Source: Nonomuraea rubra (lineage in GTDB: Bacteria > Actinomycetota > Actinomycetes > Streptosporangiales > Streptosporangiaceae). Taken from it: a stretch of DNA of 64,000 bases. Made by a program: the position numbers and the translations under genes. Every line of letters starts with the position of its first letter. The first letter of the stretch is position 1. Positions 12,104-20,522 of the stretch are shown piece after piece. The stretch spans positions 4,075,001-4,139,000 of the forward strand of contig NZ_JACHMI010000001.1 of assembly GCF_014207985.1 (NCBI RefSeq), written 5' to 3'. The notes under the pieces were generated by a model, which saw nothing but the letters and a program-made list of their open reading frames with translations, was not told where the DNA came from and made no database searches.

Positions 12104-13291
12104 ATGCGCACGCTCGACGATCTCGACGTGAAGGGGCGGCGCGTGCTCGTGCGCGCCGACCTCAACGTCCCCCTCGACGGGGAGACGATCACCGACGACG
12201 GCCGCATCCGCGCGTCGGTGCCGACCATCAAGACCCTGGTGGAGCGCGGCGCCCAGGTCGTCGTCTGCGCCCACCTGGGCCGGCCCAAGGGCAAGGCCGA
12301 GCCGAAGTACTCGCTCAGGCCCGTGGCGGCCCGCCTGGGCGAGCTGCTGGGCCAGGACGTGGCCTTCGCCACCGACGTGGTCGGCGACAGCGCCCAGAGC
12401 ACGGTCCAGGCCCTCCAGGACGGCCAGGTGGCCCTGCTGGAGAACCTCCGCTACGAGCCCGGCGAGGAGTCCAAGGACGACGCCGTGCGGGGCGAGTTCG
12501 CCGCGAAGCTGGCCGGGCTGGCCGAGCTGTACGTCGGCGACGGCTTCGGCGCGGTGCACCGCAAGCACGCCAGCGTGTACGACGTGCCGAGGCTGCTGCC
12601 GCACGCGGCGGGCGGGCTCGTCGTGGCCGAGGTCGAGGTGCTGAGGAAGCTGACCGAGGACACCGAGCGGCCCTACGTGGTCGTGCTCGGCGGCGCCAAG
12701 GTCTCCGACAAGCTCGGCGTCATCGCCAACCTGCTGACCAAGGTCGACAGGCTGCTGATCGGCGGCGGCATGGCGTACACCTTCCTCAAGGCCCAGGGCC
12801 ACGAGGTCGGTAAGTCGCTGCTCCAGGAGGACCAGCTCGACCAGGTGCGCGGCTTCCTCGACGAGGCGGAGCGGCGCGGCGTGGAGCTGGTGCTGCCCGT
12901 GGACGTGCTCGCGGCGGTCACCTTCGCCGCCGACGCCGAGCACGGCGTGGTCGAGGCCACGGCCATCCCGGCCGACCGGGAGGGCCTGGACATCGGGCCG
13001 AAGACCCGCGAGCTGTTCGCCTCGAAGCTGGCCGACGCCCGCACGGTGTTCTGGAACGGGCCGATGGGCGTGTTCGAGTTCGACGCGTTCTCCGGCGGCA
13101 CCAGGGCGGTGGCCGAGGCGCTGATCGGCTCCGGCGCCTTCACCGTGGTCGGCGGCGGCGACTCGGCCGCGGCCGTACGCAAGCTGGGCCTGCCCGAGGA
13201 CGGCTTTTCGCACATCTCCACCGGCGGCGGCGCCAGCCTTGAATACCTCGAGGGCAAGACCCTCCCCGGACTCGCGGCTATGGAGGACTAG
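12104..13291 (+). CDS. pgk: Phosphoglycerate kinase
   Basis: Converts 1,3-bisphosphoglycerate and ADP to 3-phosphoglycerate and ATP. 395 residues. Seen: [13 protein letters not shown] near residue 13-25, HLGRPKG, the hinge/substrate segments [14 protein letters not shown] and [15 protein letters not shown], and the nucleotide-binding GGGDSAAAV near 350. Start ATG 12104 is chosen because GGGAG (12092-12096) lies 7 nt upstream; an ATG at 12098 is only 1-2 nt from it. It lies 26 bp after gap. The last codons of pgk contain the GGAGG that serves tpiA, and tpiA begins at the very next base, so the two are translationally linked. Confidence 0.97.
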   Translation: MRTLDDLDVKGRRVLVRADLNVPLDGETITDDGRIRASVPTIKTLVERGAQVVVCAHLGRPKGKAEPKYSLRPVAARLGELLGQDVAFATDVVGDSAQSTVQALQDGQVALLENLRYEPGEESKDDAVRGEFAAKLAGLAELYVGDGFGAVHRKHASVYDVPRLLPHAAGGLVVAEVEVLRKLTEDTERPYVVVLGGAKVSDKLGVIANLLTKVDRLLIGGGMAYTFLKAQGHEVGKSLLQEDQLDQVRGFLDEAERRGVELVLPVDVLAAVTFAADAEHGVVEATAIPADREGLDIGPKTRELFASKLADARTVFWNGPMGVFEFDAFSGGTRAVAEALIGSGAFTVVGGGDSAAAVRKLGLPEDGFSHISTGGGASLEYLEGKTLPGLAAMED

Positions 13292-14074
13292 TTGACCCAG
13301 CGGAAGCCGCTCATCGCCGGCAACTGGAAGATGAACCTCAACCACTTCGAGGCCATCAAGCTGGTCCAGAAGCTGGCCTTCGCGCTCAACGACAAGGACT
13401 TCGACAAGGTCGAGGTCGCCGTCCTGCCCCCGTTCACCGACCTGCGCAGCGTCCAGACCCTGGTCGACGGCGACAAGCTCAGGATCGTGTACGGCGCCCA
13501 GGACCTGTCCCAGTACGACGCCGGCGCCTACACCGGCGAGGTGTCGGGCGCCATGCTGGCCAAACTCGGATGCACGTACGTGACGATCGGGCACTCGGAG
13601 CGCCGCCAGTACCACGGTGAGGACGAGGACCTGGTCAACGCCAAGGTCCAGGCCGCCTACCGGCACTCGGTGACGCCCATCCTGTGCGTGGGGGAGCCGC
13701 TGTCGGTGCGTCAAGAGGGCGGCCACATCGCGTACTGTCTCGCCCAACTCGACGGCGCGCTGCGCAAAATCGGCGCCGAGCAGGCAAAATCGATAGTGGT
13801 GGCCTACGAGCCGGTGTGGGCGATCGGCACCGGCGAGGTGGCCACCCCGGAGGACGCGCAGGAGGCCTGTGGAGCGTTGCGAATGAGACTCGCTGAGCTC
13901 TACGACACCGAAGTGGCCTCTGGGATCCGTATCCTTTACGGTGGCTCGGTCAAGTCAGGCAATATCAAGGGGATCATGGCTCAGCCGGATGTCGATGGCG
14001 CCCTCGTGGGCGGTGCCAGCATCGACGCCGACGAGTTCGCGAAGATCTGCCGATTCTCCGATATGCCAGGCTAA
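13292..14074 (+). CDS. tpiA: Triosephosphate isomerase (TTG start)
   Basis: Interconverts dihydroxyacetone phosphate and glyceraldehyde 3-phosphate. 260 residues. Catalytic residues are visible: Lys13 in GNWKMN, His in IGHSERR near 101, Glu in [11 protein letters not shown] near 172, and the phosphate-binding YGGSVKSGN. The start is TTG 13292, immediately after the pgk stop. GGAGG at 13282-13286 lies inside the last pgk codons, and the N-terminus [14 protein letters not shown] matches the actinobacterial enzymes from that point, so the rare TTG start is well supported. Confidence 0.97.
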   Translation: MTQRKPLIAGNWKMNLNHFEAIKLVQKLAFALNDKDFDKVEVAVLPPFTDLRSVQTLVDGDKLRIVYGAQDLSQYDAGAYTGEVSGAMLAKLGCTYVTIGHSERRQYHGEDEDLVNAKVQAAYRHSVTPILCVGEPLSVRQEGGHIAYCLAQLDGALRKIGAEQAKSIVVAYEPVWAIGTGEVATPEDAQEACGALRMRLAELYDTEVASGIRILYGGSVKSGNIKGIMAQPDVDGALVGGASIDADEFAKICRFSDMPG

Positions 14075-14088
14075 CTGAGCCGTTCTGG

Positions 14089-14116
14089 GGGTGCGACTTG
14101 ACATCAGGTCGTACCC
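14089..14116 (+). terminator. Stem-loop between tpiA and secG
   Basis: Arms GGGTGCGAC (14089-14097) and GTCGTACCC (14108-14116) pair over 9 bp with one G.U. It may terminate or attenuate the gap operon before secG. A perfect TTGACA (14098-14103) lies in the loop, but I find no correctly spaced -10. Confidence 0.5.
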
Positions 14117-14173
14117 TCAAGAGGCAAGTCTGAATCGTCACGCGTAACAGAGCATTGAAGGAACAGGCATACC

Positions 14174-14404
14174 GTGGAACTCGGAATCTCCATCGCCCTC
14201 ATCCTGGCGAGCCTTCTCATGATCCTGCTCGTCCTGCTCCACAAGGGCAAGGGTGGTGGCCTGTCTGACATGTTCGGCGGCGGTTTCTCGTCGAACTTCG
14301 GTGGTTCCTCGGTGGTGGAGCGCAACCTCGACCGGCTGACCGTGATCACGGGCACGATCTGGTTCGTCTGCATCATCGCTCTCGGCCTGCTCATGAGGCC
14401 CTGA
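14174..14404 (+). CDS. secG: SecG, preprotein translocase subunit
   Basis: A 76-residue inner-membrane component of SecYEG. Two transmembrane helices are visible (about residues 3-21 and 54-73) with the conserved Gly/Ser-rich cytosolic loop between them (KGKGGGLSDMFGGGFSSNFGG). Start GTG 14174 is preceded by GAAGGA. secG directly after tpiA is the standard actinobacterial order. Length and topology fit the family exactly. Confidence 0.95.
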   Translation: MELGISIALILASLLMILLVLLHKGKGGGLSDMFGGGFSSNFGGSSVVERNLDRLTVITGTIWFVCIIALGLLMRP

Positions 14405-14436
14405 GCAACAAGTTAAACGCGTGACAGTGATTCTCC

Positions 14437-14456
14437 CCCCGTGTCTGTACGCGGGG
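14437..14456 (+). terminator. Short stem-loop in the secG-rbpA gap
   Basis: Arms CCCCGTGT (14437-14444) and ACGCGGGG (14449-14456), with one G.U pair and a CTGT tetraloop, sit 23 bp upstream of rbpA. It could terminate secG transcripts or act as a leader structure for rbpA. The rbpA ribosome site GAGGAG lies just downstream. Confidence 0.5.
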
Positions 14457-14478
14457 CGATCGAGCGAGGAGTTCATCC

Positions 14479-14823
14479 GTGGGTAGTGGCAACGCGATCC
14501 GTGGCAGCCGAGTCGGCGCCGGCCCGATGGGGGAGGCCGAGCGCGGCGAGGCGGCTCCGAGAGTGCGGGTCTCGTTCTGGTGCGCCAACATGCACGAGAC
14601 GCGCCCCAGCTTCGCCAGCGACGCGGCGGTCCCGGAGACGTGGGACTGTCCCCGTTGCGGCCTCCCTGCCGGACAGGACGAGTCGGCGCCGCCTGCCCCG
14701 CCGAAGAACGAGCCGTACAAGACGCACCTGGCCTACGTGAAGGAGCGCAGGAGCGACAAGGACGGCAAGGCGATCCTCGAGGAGGCACTGGAGCGCCTGC
14801 GCAACAACAAGTCCCCCTGGTAG
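14479..14823 (+). CDS. rbpA: RbpA, RNA polymerase-binding protein
   Basis: A general transcription activator unique to actinobacteria. It binds RNA polymerase and principal sigma factors and stabilises open complexes. 114 residues with the typical layout: N-terminal tail SGNAIRGSRVGAGPMGEAER, core domain with Cys residues in FWCAN and CPRCG, a basic linker, and the C-terminal sigma-interaction helix (KDGKAILEEALERLRNNK). Start GTG 14479 has GAGGAG upstream. In Streptomyces rbpA is under SigR control, but I found no GGAAT-N18-GTT promoter here. A strong bidirectional terminator follows. Confidence 0.96.
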   Translation: MGSGNAIRGSRVGAGPMGEAERGEAAPRVRVSFWCANMHETRPSFASDAAVPETWDCPRCGLPAGQDESAPPAPPKNEPYKTHLAYVKERRSDKDGKAILEEALERLRNNKSPW

Positions 14824-14836
14824 TACAGGCGTAGAC

Positions 14837-14870
14837 AAGGGGCCCCGGGGTTTAACTCCCGGGGCCCCTT
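14837..14870. terminator. Strong bidirectional terminator between rbpA and the amidohydrolase
   Basis: Perfect 13-bp arms AAGGGGCCCCGGG (14837-14849) and CCCGGGGCCCCTT (14858-14870) enclose an 8-nt loop. T residues lie downstream on both strands. It separates two convergent genes. Confidence 0.9.
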
Positions 14871-14880
14871 TTCCGTCGGT

Positions 14881-16482
14881 TCAGGGCTGTTCGTGGACCG
14901 CTTCGCCGTCCACGAACGTCATCCGGACCCGCGTGGTCCAGATGTCCTCCCGCGGGAGCTCGAACGGGTCGCGGTCGAGCACCACCAGGTCGGCCGGGCG
15001 GCCCGGCTCGATGACGCCGGCGGGCGAGCGGTTGATCCAGGCCGACCCCGCCGTGTACGCGGTCATCGCCGTGGCCAGGTCGAGGCGCTGGCCGGGCAGG
15101 AACGGGGTCTGCGCGGTCGGGTAACCGGCGTGCACCGAGCTGCCCGGCTCGGTGCGGTTGACGGCCACGTGCATGCCCTGCAGCGGGTCGGCGTTCGAGA
15201 CCGGCCAGTCGCTGCCCGCGCAGAACCGGGTGCCGTGCGCCAGCAGGTCCGCGAACGGGTACTGCCACGACGAGCGCGGCTCGCCGAGGTAGGGCAGGGT
15301 CAGCTCGTCCATCTGGGCGTGGTGGGTGGCCCACAGCGGCTGCAGGTTGGCCGTGACGCCGAGCGCGGCGAAGCGCGGCACGTCGGAGGGCTCGATGATC
15401 TGCAGGTGGGCGATGTGGTGCCGGTTGGCGGGGTCCGTGCCCTCCAGGCTGTCGAGCGCCTCGCGCACGGCGCGCTCGCCGATGGCGTGGAAGTGCACCT
15501 GGAAGCCGTGCCGGTCCAGCTCGGCGACGTACTCCCTGAGCTTGGCCGGGTCCACGTACGACAGGCCCGTGCCCCCGCACAGGCAGTACGGCTCCAGCGT
15601 CGCGGCCGTGAAGTTCTCCGTGATGCCGTCCTGCATGATCTTGACCGAGGTGGCGGCGAACCGGCCGAGCTCCTCGGCGGCGGCCCGGCGCGCCACCAGG
15701 TCCTCGATCTGCTCGGCGCCCCGCGTGCGGTCCCACCACAGCGCGCCCACCACGCGGGCCCGCAGCCGCCCGGAGCGGGCCGCCTCGACGTAGGTGGGGA
15801 GCTGGTCGTCGGAGCCCGCGTACGAGCCCACGATGGCGTCCTGCCAGCCCGTGATGCCCAGCGAGAACAGGTGCCGCTCCGCGTCCGCCAGCGCGTCCTG
15901 GAGGTCCTGGGGGGTCGGGCGCGGGGTGAGCAGGCCGACGAGGTCCATGGCGCCCTCGTGCAGGACGCCGGTGGGCTCGCCGGCGGCGTCGCGCTCGATG
16001 CGGCCGTCGGCCGGGTCGGGGGTGTCGCGGGTGATGCCGGCCCTGGCGAGGGCGGCGGTGTTGACCCAGGCGGCGTGGTGGTCGCGCTGGATCAGGTAGA
16101 CGGGACGGTCGAGGAAGTCGAGCTGTTCGCGGTGGGGAAGGCCGCCCGGGAATGCTGACATGTCCCAGCCGCCGCCATCGATCCACTCTTTATCAAGATT
16201 TCTCGTGGCATAGTCGGCGATCTTTTCCAGGTATGCGTCAAGGCCGAATACCTCTGACAAATCGCACTTAGCCCGTTCGAGCCCGGCCTGAACGGGATGC
16301 ATATGCGCGTCGATGAAACCCGGAGCGAGCAGGCCGCCGTTCAGATCCACCGTCTCGTGCGGCTGCCGCGCCAGCTCGCTCTCCGCGCCCACGGCGGCGA
16401 TCACGCCGTCGCGCACCAGCACGGCCCGCGTCACCACGCCCGCCGGGGTGAAGACGCGGCCGCCTCGGAAGAGGATGTCCAT
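14881..16482 (-). CDS. YtcJ-like metal-dependent amidohydrolase
   Basis: 533 residues, amidohydrolase superfamily, cytoplasmic. Metal-site motifs: DAHMHP (His60, His62), a probable carboxylated lysine in SVKIMQDG, histidines in HFHAIGER and RHHIAHLQ, and the aspartate in CAGSDWPVSNADPL. The family (YtcJ, similar to N-substituted formamide deformylase NfdA) acts on C-N bonds of varied amides; the substrate cannot be read from sequence. Start ATG 16482 has AAGGGA upstream. The frame stays open far beyond, but that extension is the antisense shadow of the next gene. It lies 14 bp downstream of a FAD oxidoreductase on the same strand, so the pair probably acts on related amine or amide compounds. 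Confidence 0.88.
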   Translation of the reverse strand: MDILFRGGRVFTPAGVVTRAVLVRDGVIAAVGAESELARQPHETVDLNGGLLAPGFIDAHMHPVQAGLERAKCDLSEVFGLDAYLEKIADYATRNLDKEWIDGGGWDMSAFPGGLPHREQLDFLDRPVYLIQRDHHAAWVNTAALARAGITRDTPDPADGRIERDAAGEPTGVLHEGAMDLVGLLTPRPTPQDLQDALADAERHLFSLGITGWQDAIVGSYAGSDDQLPTYVEAARSGRLRARVVGALWWDRTRGAEQIEDLVARRAAAEELGRFAATSVKIMQDGITENFTAATLEPYCLCGGTGLSYVDPAKLREYVAELDRHGFQVHFHAIGERAVREALDSLEGTDPANRHHIAHLQIIEPSDVPRFAALGVTANLQPLWATHHAQMDELTLPYLGEPRSSWQYPFADLLAHGTRFCAGSDWPVSNADPLQGMHVAVNRTEPGSSVHAGYPTAQTPFLPGQRLDLATAMTAYTAGSAWINRSPAGVIEPGRPADLVVLDRDPFELPREDIWTTRVRMTFVDGEAVHEQP

Positions 16483-16496
16483 GGGGGGTGTCCCTT

Positions 16497-17873
16497 CTAG
16501 TGTCCCGTGATCAGGTCGGCGAAGCGGGCCAGCACCGAGGTGCGCGGCCTCGTACGCTCCCGGTGGTCGGCCACCCGGTACAGGCGGTACATCGTGTGCA
16601 CGCCCAGCCACCGCAGCGGCTCCGGCTCCCAGGAGCGCACCCGGCGGCCCACCCACGGCAGCGACGTCAGCTCCGTCTCCTCGCCCAGTATCAGGTCGCG
16701 CAGCGTGCGACCGGCCAGGTTGGTGGTGGTCACGCCGTGCCCGGTGTAGCCGCCCGCCCAGCCGAGGCCGGTGGCCGGGTCCACGTGCACGGTCGAGCAC
16801 CAGTCGCGCGGCACGCCGAGCACGCCTGACCACGCGTGCGCGATCGAGGAGGAACGGGCGGCGGGGAAGAAGTCGGTCAGCAGCCGCCACAGCGCCTCGA
16901 CCGTCCACTCGTGGGTGTGGCCGCGGGCGTCCACGCGCGAGCCGTACAGGTAGGGGCGGCCGCGCCCGCCGAAGGCGATGCGATCGTCGGCGGTGCGCTG
17001 GGCGTACATGTAGTAGTGGGCCAGGTCCCCGAGCAGCTCGGCGCCCTGCCAGCCGACCTCGTCCCAGAACGACGCGGGCAGCGGCTCGGTGACGATCATG
17101 GAGCTGTTCATCGGGAGCCACTGCCGGCGCAGGTGGGGCAGGCGGGCGGTGAAGCCCTCCGTCGCGCGGATCACGTGACCCGCCGAGACCGTGCCGTACG
17201 GGGTGACCGCCCGGTGCGGGGCGATCTCGGTCACCGGGGTGCGCTCGTAGATGGGCACGCCGAGGTCGCGTACGGCCCTGGCCAGGCCCTGGGCCAGCTT
17301 GGCCGGCTGGATCCGCGCGCAGTGGGGGCTCCAGGACGCCTCCAGGGCTCCGGCGACGCGTACGTGGTCAGAGGGGTCCACCAGCCGCAGATCGGCCTCC
17401 TCGATGCCCCACGGGCGGGCCGAGGCCACACTCTCGCGCAGCCGGGCGGCCTGGGCCGGGGTGCGGGCCACGTTCAGCACGCCGCCCTTGACCAGGTCGC
17501 AGTCGATGGACTCCGTCTCGCAGACCGCGATGACCTCGTCGATCGAGGCGTACATCTCGCGCTGCAGCCGCCGTGCCCCCGAGCCGTAGCGCTCGTGCGA
17601 GCCCGCCAGGTCGCCGGTCAGCCAGCCGCCGTTGCGCCCCGACGCGCCGAACCCGGCGAACTCCTGCTCCAGCAGCACCACGTTCATGGACGGGCGGGCG
17701 CGCTTGAGGTAGTACGCGGTCCACAGGCCGGTGTAGCCGGCGCCGACGATGGCCACGTCGGCCTGGAGGTCGCCGTCGAGCCGGGGGCCGGGGGCGGGCA
17801 GGCCGGCGGACCGGTACCAGAAGGAGACGTCGCCGTTCACGTACCCGGACGACAAAGGAACACGCACGCTCAT
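16497..17873 (-). CDS. FAD-dependent oxidoreductase (DAO/gamma-glutamylputrescine-oxidase-like)
   Basis: 458 residues. The N-terminal FAD fold is ADVAIVGAGYTGLWTAYYLK (GxGxxG at 44-49), followed by GFGASGRNGGW, typical of flavoproteins that oxidise secondary or N-alkyl amines. Near the C-terminus GLGWAGGYTGHGVTTTNLAGR is the second FAD-contact region. Homologues include PuuB-type and sarcosine-oxidase-like enzymes; the substrate here is unknown. Start ATG 17873 is preceded by AGGAGG about 10 nt away; a GTG further upstream would add 19 residues with no gain. The amidohydrolase follows in the same operon. The gene is divergent from an ACT-GNAT protein across a 108-bp AT-richer gap with a TATCC...GGATA inverted repeat overlapping the ribosome site. 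Confidence 0.87.
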   Translation of the reverse strand: MSVRVPLSSGYVNGDVSFWYRSAGLPAPGPRLDGDLQADVAIVGAGYTGLWTAYYLKRARPSMNVVLLEQEFAGFGASGRNGGWLTGDLAGSHERYGSGARRLQREMYASIDEVIAVCETESIDCDLVKGGVLNVARTPAQAARLRESVASARPWGIEEADLRLVDPSDHVRVAGALEASWSPHCARIQPAKLAQGLARAVRDLGVPIYERTPVTEIAPHRAVTPYGTVSAGHVIRATEGFTARLPHLRRQWLPMNSSMIVTEPLPASFWDEVGWQGAELLGDLAHYYMYAQRTADDRIAFGGRGRPYLYGSRVDARGHTHEWTVEALWRLLTDFFPAARSSSIAHAWSGVLGVPRDWCSTVHVDPATGLGWAGGYTGHGVTTTNLAGRTLRDLILGEETELTSLPWVGRRVRSWEPEPLRWLGVHTMYRLYRVADHRERTRPRTSVLARFADLITGH

Positions 17874-17981
17874 GGCGACATATCCTCCTATATCGGGATA
17901 AGTCGGCGCATCTTGCGACGAAATACGCAATGAAACACGTCGTTAGCGGCCGTGTAACAGCGGCCGGGCATGCTCGGGTGC

Positions 17982-19007
17982 ATGGGATTCTTGCGCATCC
18001 GTACCACGGTGGACGAGCGACCCGGCCGGCTGGCCTCCCTGGCGGCGGCCCTGGCCCACCGGGGCGGCAACATCCTGGGCCTGAGCGTACAGTCCGACAC
18101 CGACGGAACCGTTGACGAGTTCGTCGCCGACATCCCCGCCCACCCCGAGACCGTGCGCGAGGCCCTGGAGGCGGCCGGGGGCCGCGACGTCAAGGTGGTG
18201 CCCGCCACCGCGCACGAGCTGACCGACGAGCCCACCAGGGCGCTGCTGCTGGCCTCCAGGCTGCGCACGATGCCGTGGCGGCTGCCCGAGCTGCTCGCCG
18301 AGCTGCTGCGCGCGGACGACGCGCGCTGGGTCTATGGTGAGGCCGTGAGTGATCTTCCCGACCCGACGCAGCTCGTCGTGCCGGTCGCGCCGCGCCGGGC
18401 GGTCCGGCTGCGCCGCGCCGAGCTGCCGTTCACGCTGACCGAGGCGGCCAGGGCGGCCTCCTTCGCCCGGCTCGCCCAGCCCGCCACCGAGCAGAGCGGC
18501 ACCGCCGAGCGGGCGATCAAGCTCGCCGACGGCGTCGAGGTCACCGTCCGCCCGCTCACCTCGATCTACCGCGAGGCCGTGCGCGACCTGCACGACCGAT
18601 GCTCGCCGGAGTCGCGCAGGTTCCGCTACTTCACCTCGATGCCCGCGCTGCCGCCGCGCATGTTCGACAAGCTCTGCGACAGGAACAGGGGGCACTCGCT
18701 GGTCGCCGGGCACGACGGGCAGGTCGTGGGCATGGCCAGCCTCATGTTCACCAACGACCCCGGCACGGCCGAGCTGGCCTTCCTGGTCGAGGACCGCTGG
18801 CAGGGGCGCGGTCTGGGCACGGCGATGGCCAGGATGCTCGTACGGGCCGCCCGCGACCTCGGGTATGCCGAGGTCAGGGCCACCATGCTGGCCGACAACA
18901 CGCGCATGCGCCGGCTGCTGCTCTCGCTGGGCGCCACGCTCGGCTACAGCGAGGATCCCGGCGTGATCGAGGCGCGGTTGCCGGTCGGCGCGATGGTGTC
19001 AGCCTAG
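17982..19007 (+). CDS. ACT domain fused to GNAT acetyltransferase
   Basis: 341 residues from ATG 17982 (or 345 from ATG 17970). The N-terminal about 75 residues form an ACT ligand-binding fold (IRTTVDERPGRLASLAAALAHRGGNI). A linker of about 100 residues precedes a GNAT domain from roughly 175, with VTVRPLTSIYREAVRDLH and the acetyl-CoA loop VEDRWQGRGLGTAMARML near 265-280. An ACT domain usually binds an amino acid, so the acetyltransferase may be allosterically gated. That resembles, but is not the same as, the cAMP-gated protein acetyltransferases of actinobacteria. The substrate is unknown. The 3' end overlaps the convergent Clp_N gene by 9 bp. Confidence 0.83.
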   Translation: MGFLRIRTTVDERPGRLASLAAALAHRGGNILGLSVQSDTDGTVDEFVADIPAHPETVREALEAAGGRDVKVVPATAHELTDEPTRALLLASRLRTMPWRLPELLAELLRADDARWVYGEAVSDLPDPTQLVVPVAPRRAVRLRRAELPFTLTEAARAASFARLAQPATEQSGTAERAIKLADGVEVTVRPLTSIYREAVRDLHDRCSPESRRFRYFTSMPALPPRMFDKLCDRNRGHSLVAGHDGQVVGMASLMFTNDPGTAELAFLVEDRWQGRGLGTAMARMLVRAARDLGYAEVRATMLADNTRMRRLLLSLGATLGYSEDPGVIEARLPVGAMVSA

Positions 19008-19652
19008 GGCCTCGCCCCTGCCCTCGCCCTCGCCCTGGCCCGCATCGGCCTTGCCGCCGGGCGGCTGCTCGCGCTCGATGCCCAGGTGGCGCTCGATGCG
19101 GTCCAGGCTCTCCTGGATCTGGGTGAGCCGCTCGCTCAGCACGGAGCCGCCGGCGAAGAACATCTCGGACGGGCGCTCCTTGGAGCCGCGGCCCACGCGG
19201 TCCAGCACGCGCTGGCGCACGTCGGGCAGGTCCGCCCCCGCGTCCACCAGCGCCTGGGCGGCCAGGCCCTCGCCCTCCCTGATCAGCCCGAGCAGGATGT
19301 GCTCGGTGCCGATGTAGTTGTGCCGCAGCTGCAGCGCCTCGCGCAGCGACAGCTCCAGGACCTTCTTGGCACGCGGCGTGAACGGGATGTGCCCCGCCGA
19401 CGCCTTGCCGGAGGACTGGCGCGTGCCGCCGGGCGCTGCCGTGTCGCGGCCCACCTCGCGCTCGACGAAGGCGCGTACGTGGTCGAGCTCCACGCCGCAG
19501 CTGTCGAGCACCAGCGCGGCGAGACCCTCGCCCTCGTGGATGAGCCCGAGCAATATGTGTTCCGTGCCGATGTAGTTGTGGCTCATCATCCGCGCCTCCT
19601 CCTGGGCGAGGACGACGACCCTGCGCGCACGGTCGGTGAAGCGTTCGAACAC
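18999..19652 (-). CDS. Stand-alone double Clp N-domain protein
   Basis: 217 residues from GTG 19652 (VFERFTDRARRVVVLAQEEAR), with GGAGG about 7 nt upstream. It carries two Clp_N repeats: HNYIGTEHILLGLIHEGEGL near 36 and HNYIGTEHILLGLIREGEGL near 110. These are almost identical to the substrate/adaptor-binding N-domain of ClpC. No AAA+ ATPase module follows. The C-terminus has a helical stretch (LSERLTQIQESLDRIERHLG) and an acidic Gly-rich tail. By analogy with ClpC and its adaptors, it may compete for or deliver substrates to ClpC; this is inference. It is divergent from the coiled-coil gene at 19726. Confidence 0.85.
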   Translation of the reverse strand: MFERFTDRARRVVVLAQEEARMMSHNYIGTEHILLGLIHEGEGLAALVLDSCGVELDHVRAFVEREVGRDTAAPGGTRQSSGKASAGHIPFTPRAKKVLELSLREALQLRHNYIGTEHILLGLIREGEGLAAQALVDAGADLPDVRQRVLDRVGRGSKERPSEMFFAGGSVLSERLTQIQESLDRIERHLGIEREQPPGGKADAGQGEGEGRGEALG

Positions 19653-19725
19653 CGGATGCCTCCGTTCGGCTGGGGCTGCCTCCACTATGCGCTAGGAAAG
19701 CGGGCATGTGGGGTATTTGTCCTGT

Positions 19726-20499
19726 GTGGATCTTGACGAGGTGGCGGACCGGCTCTACGCACTGCCGCCGTCCGAGTTCACCGCCGCACGCACGGCCGAG
19801 GCCCGTGCGGCCAAGGACGCGGGCGACGTACGGCTCTCACGCGAGATCGCGCGGCTGCGCAGGCCGACGGTGTCCGCCTGGGCGGTGAACCGGCTCGCCC
19901 GCGAACATCCCGCCGAGCTGGGCGAGCTCCTCGACGTGGGGGAGCGGCTGCGGGCGGCCTGGCAGGAGCAGGACGCCGACGCGCTGGCGGAGCTGGCCCA
20001 GCGGAGGGGTGAGGTCGCCGCCAGGGTGGGACGGCTCGCCAGGCAGCGGGGCGACCTGTCGGCGGCGGCCGGCACCGAGGTGGACCAGACGCTGGACGCC
20101 GCGCTGGTGGACGCCGGGGCCGCCGCGGAGGTGCGCCAGGGGCGCCTGGTCAAGCCGCTGCAGTACAGCGGGTTCGCGCCCGCGCCCATCCCGCGCGCGC
20201 CGGTCTCCCGGAGGAAGCGCGGCGCCGAGGAGAAGGCCGAGGACGAGGCGGCGCAGGCGCGCGCCCGCGAGGAGGCCGAGGTCAGGAAGGCCCGCGAACG
20301 CCAGGAGGCGGAGGCTGCGCACCAGGAGTGGCTGCGGGAGCTGGAGGCCGCCCGCACGGAGCACGACGAGCGGGCGGAGAAGGTCGCGGCGCTGGAGAAG
20401 AAGCTGGGCAAGGCCCGCAAGAAGCTGGAGGAGGCCCGCCAGCGGCTGGAGGTGACCCAGCGCGAGGAACGCCACGCCCGGCAGCGCCTGGAGCGCTAG
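19726..20499 (+). CDS. Coiled-coil protein of unknown function
   Basis: 257 residues from GTG 19726 (VDLDEVADRLYALPPSEFTAAR). The N-terminal half is helical and moderately conserved in actinobacteria, with RRPTVSAWAVNRLAREHP near 40-60. The last 90 residues are an almost uninterrupted Glu/Lys/Ala/Arg coiled coil (KKLGKARKKLEEARQRLE). No enzyme motif was seen. TATTTG (19714-19719) 6 nt before the GTG and the lack of a Shine-Dalgarno sequence hint at leaderless translation; a GTG at 19708 would add 6 residues. It is divergent from the Clp_N protein, which makes co-regulation possible. Confidence 0.75.
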   Translation: MDLDEVADRLYALPPSEFTAARTAEARAAKDAGDVRLSREIARLRRPTVSAWAVNRLAREHPAELGELLDVGERLRAAWQEQDADALAELAQRRGEVAARVGRLARQRGDLSAAAGTEVDQTLDAALVDAGAAAEVRQGRLVKPLQYSGFAPAPIPRAPVSRRKRGAEEKAEDEAAQARAREEAEVRKARERQEAEAAHQEWLRELEAARTEHDERAEKVAALEKKLGKARKKLEEARQRLEVTQREERHARQRLER

Positions 20500-20522
20500 A
20501 CGTGCGCTAGACGGGGGGAGCG

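Noticed and set aside
14405..14478. SigR-type promoter for rbpA
   Set aside because: No GGAAT-N18/19-GTT arrangement was found before rbpA.
16483..17121. Upstream extension of the amidohydrolase frame
   Set aside because: The extension is out-of-frame reading of the FAD oxidoreductase gene; the real protein begins at MDILFRGGRVF with its own ribosome site.
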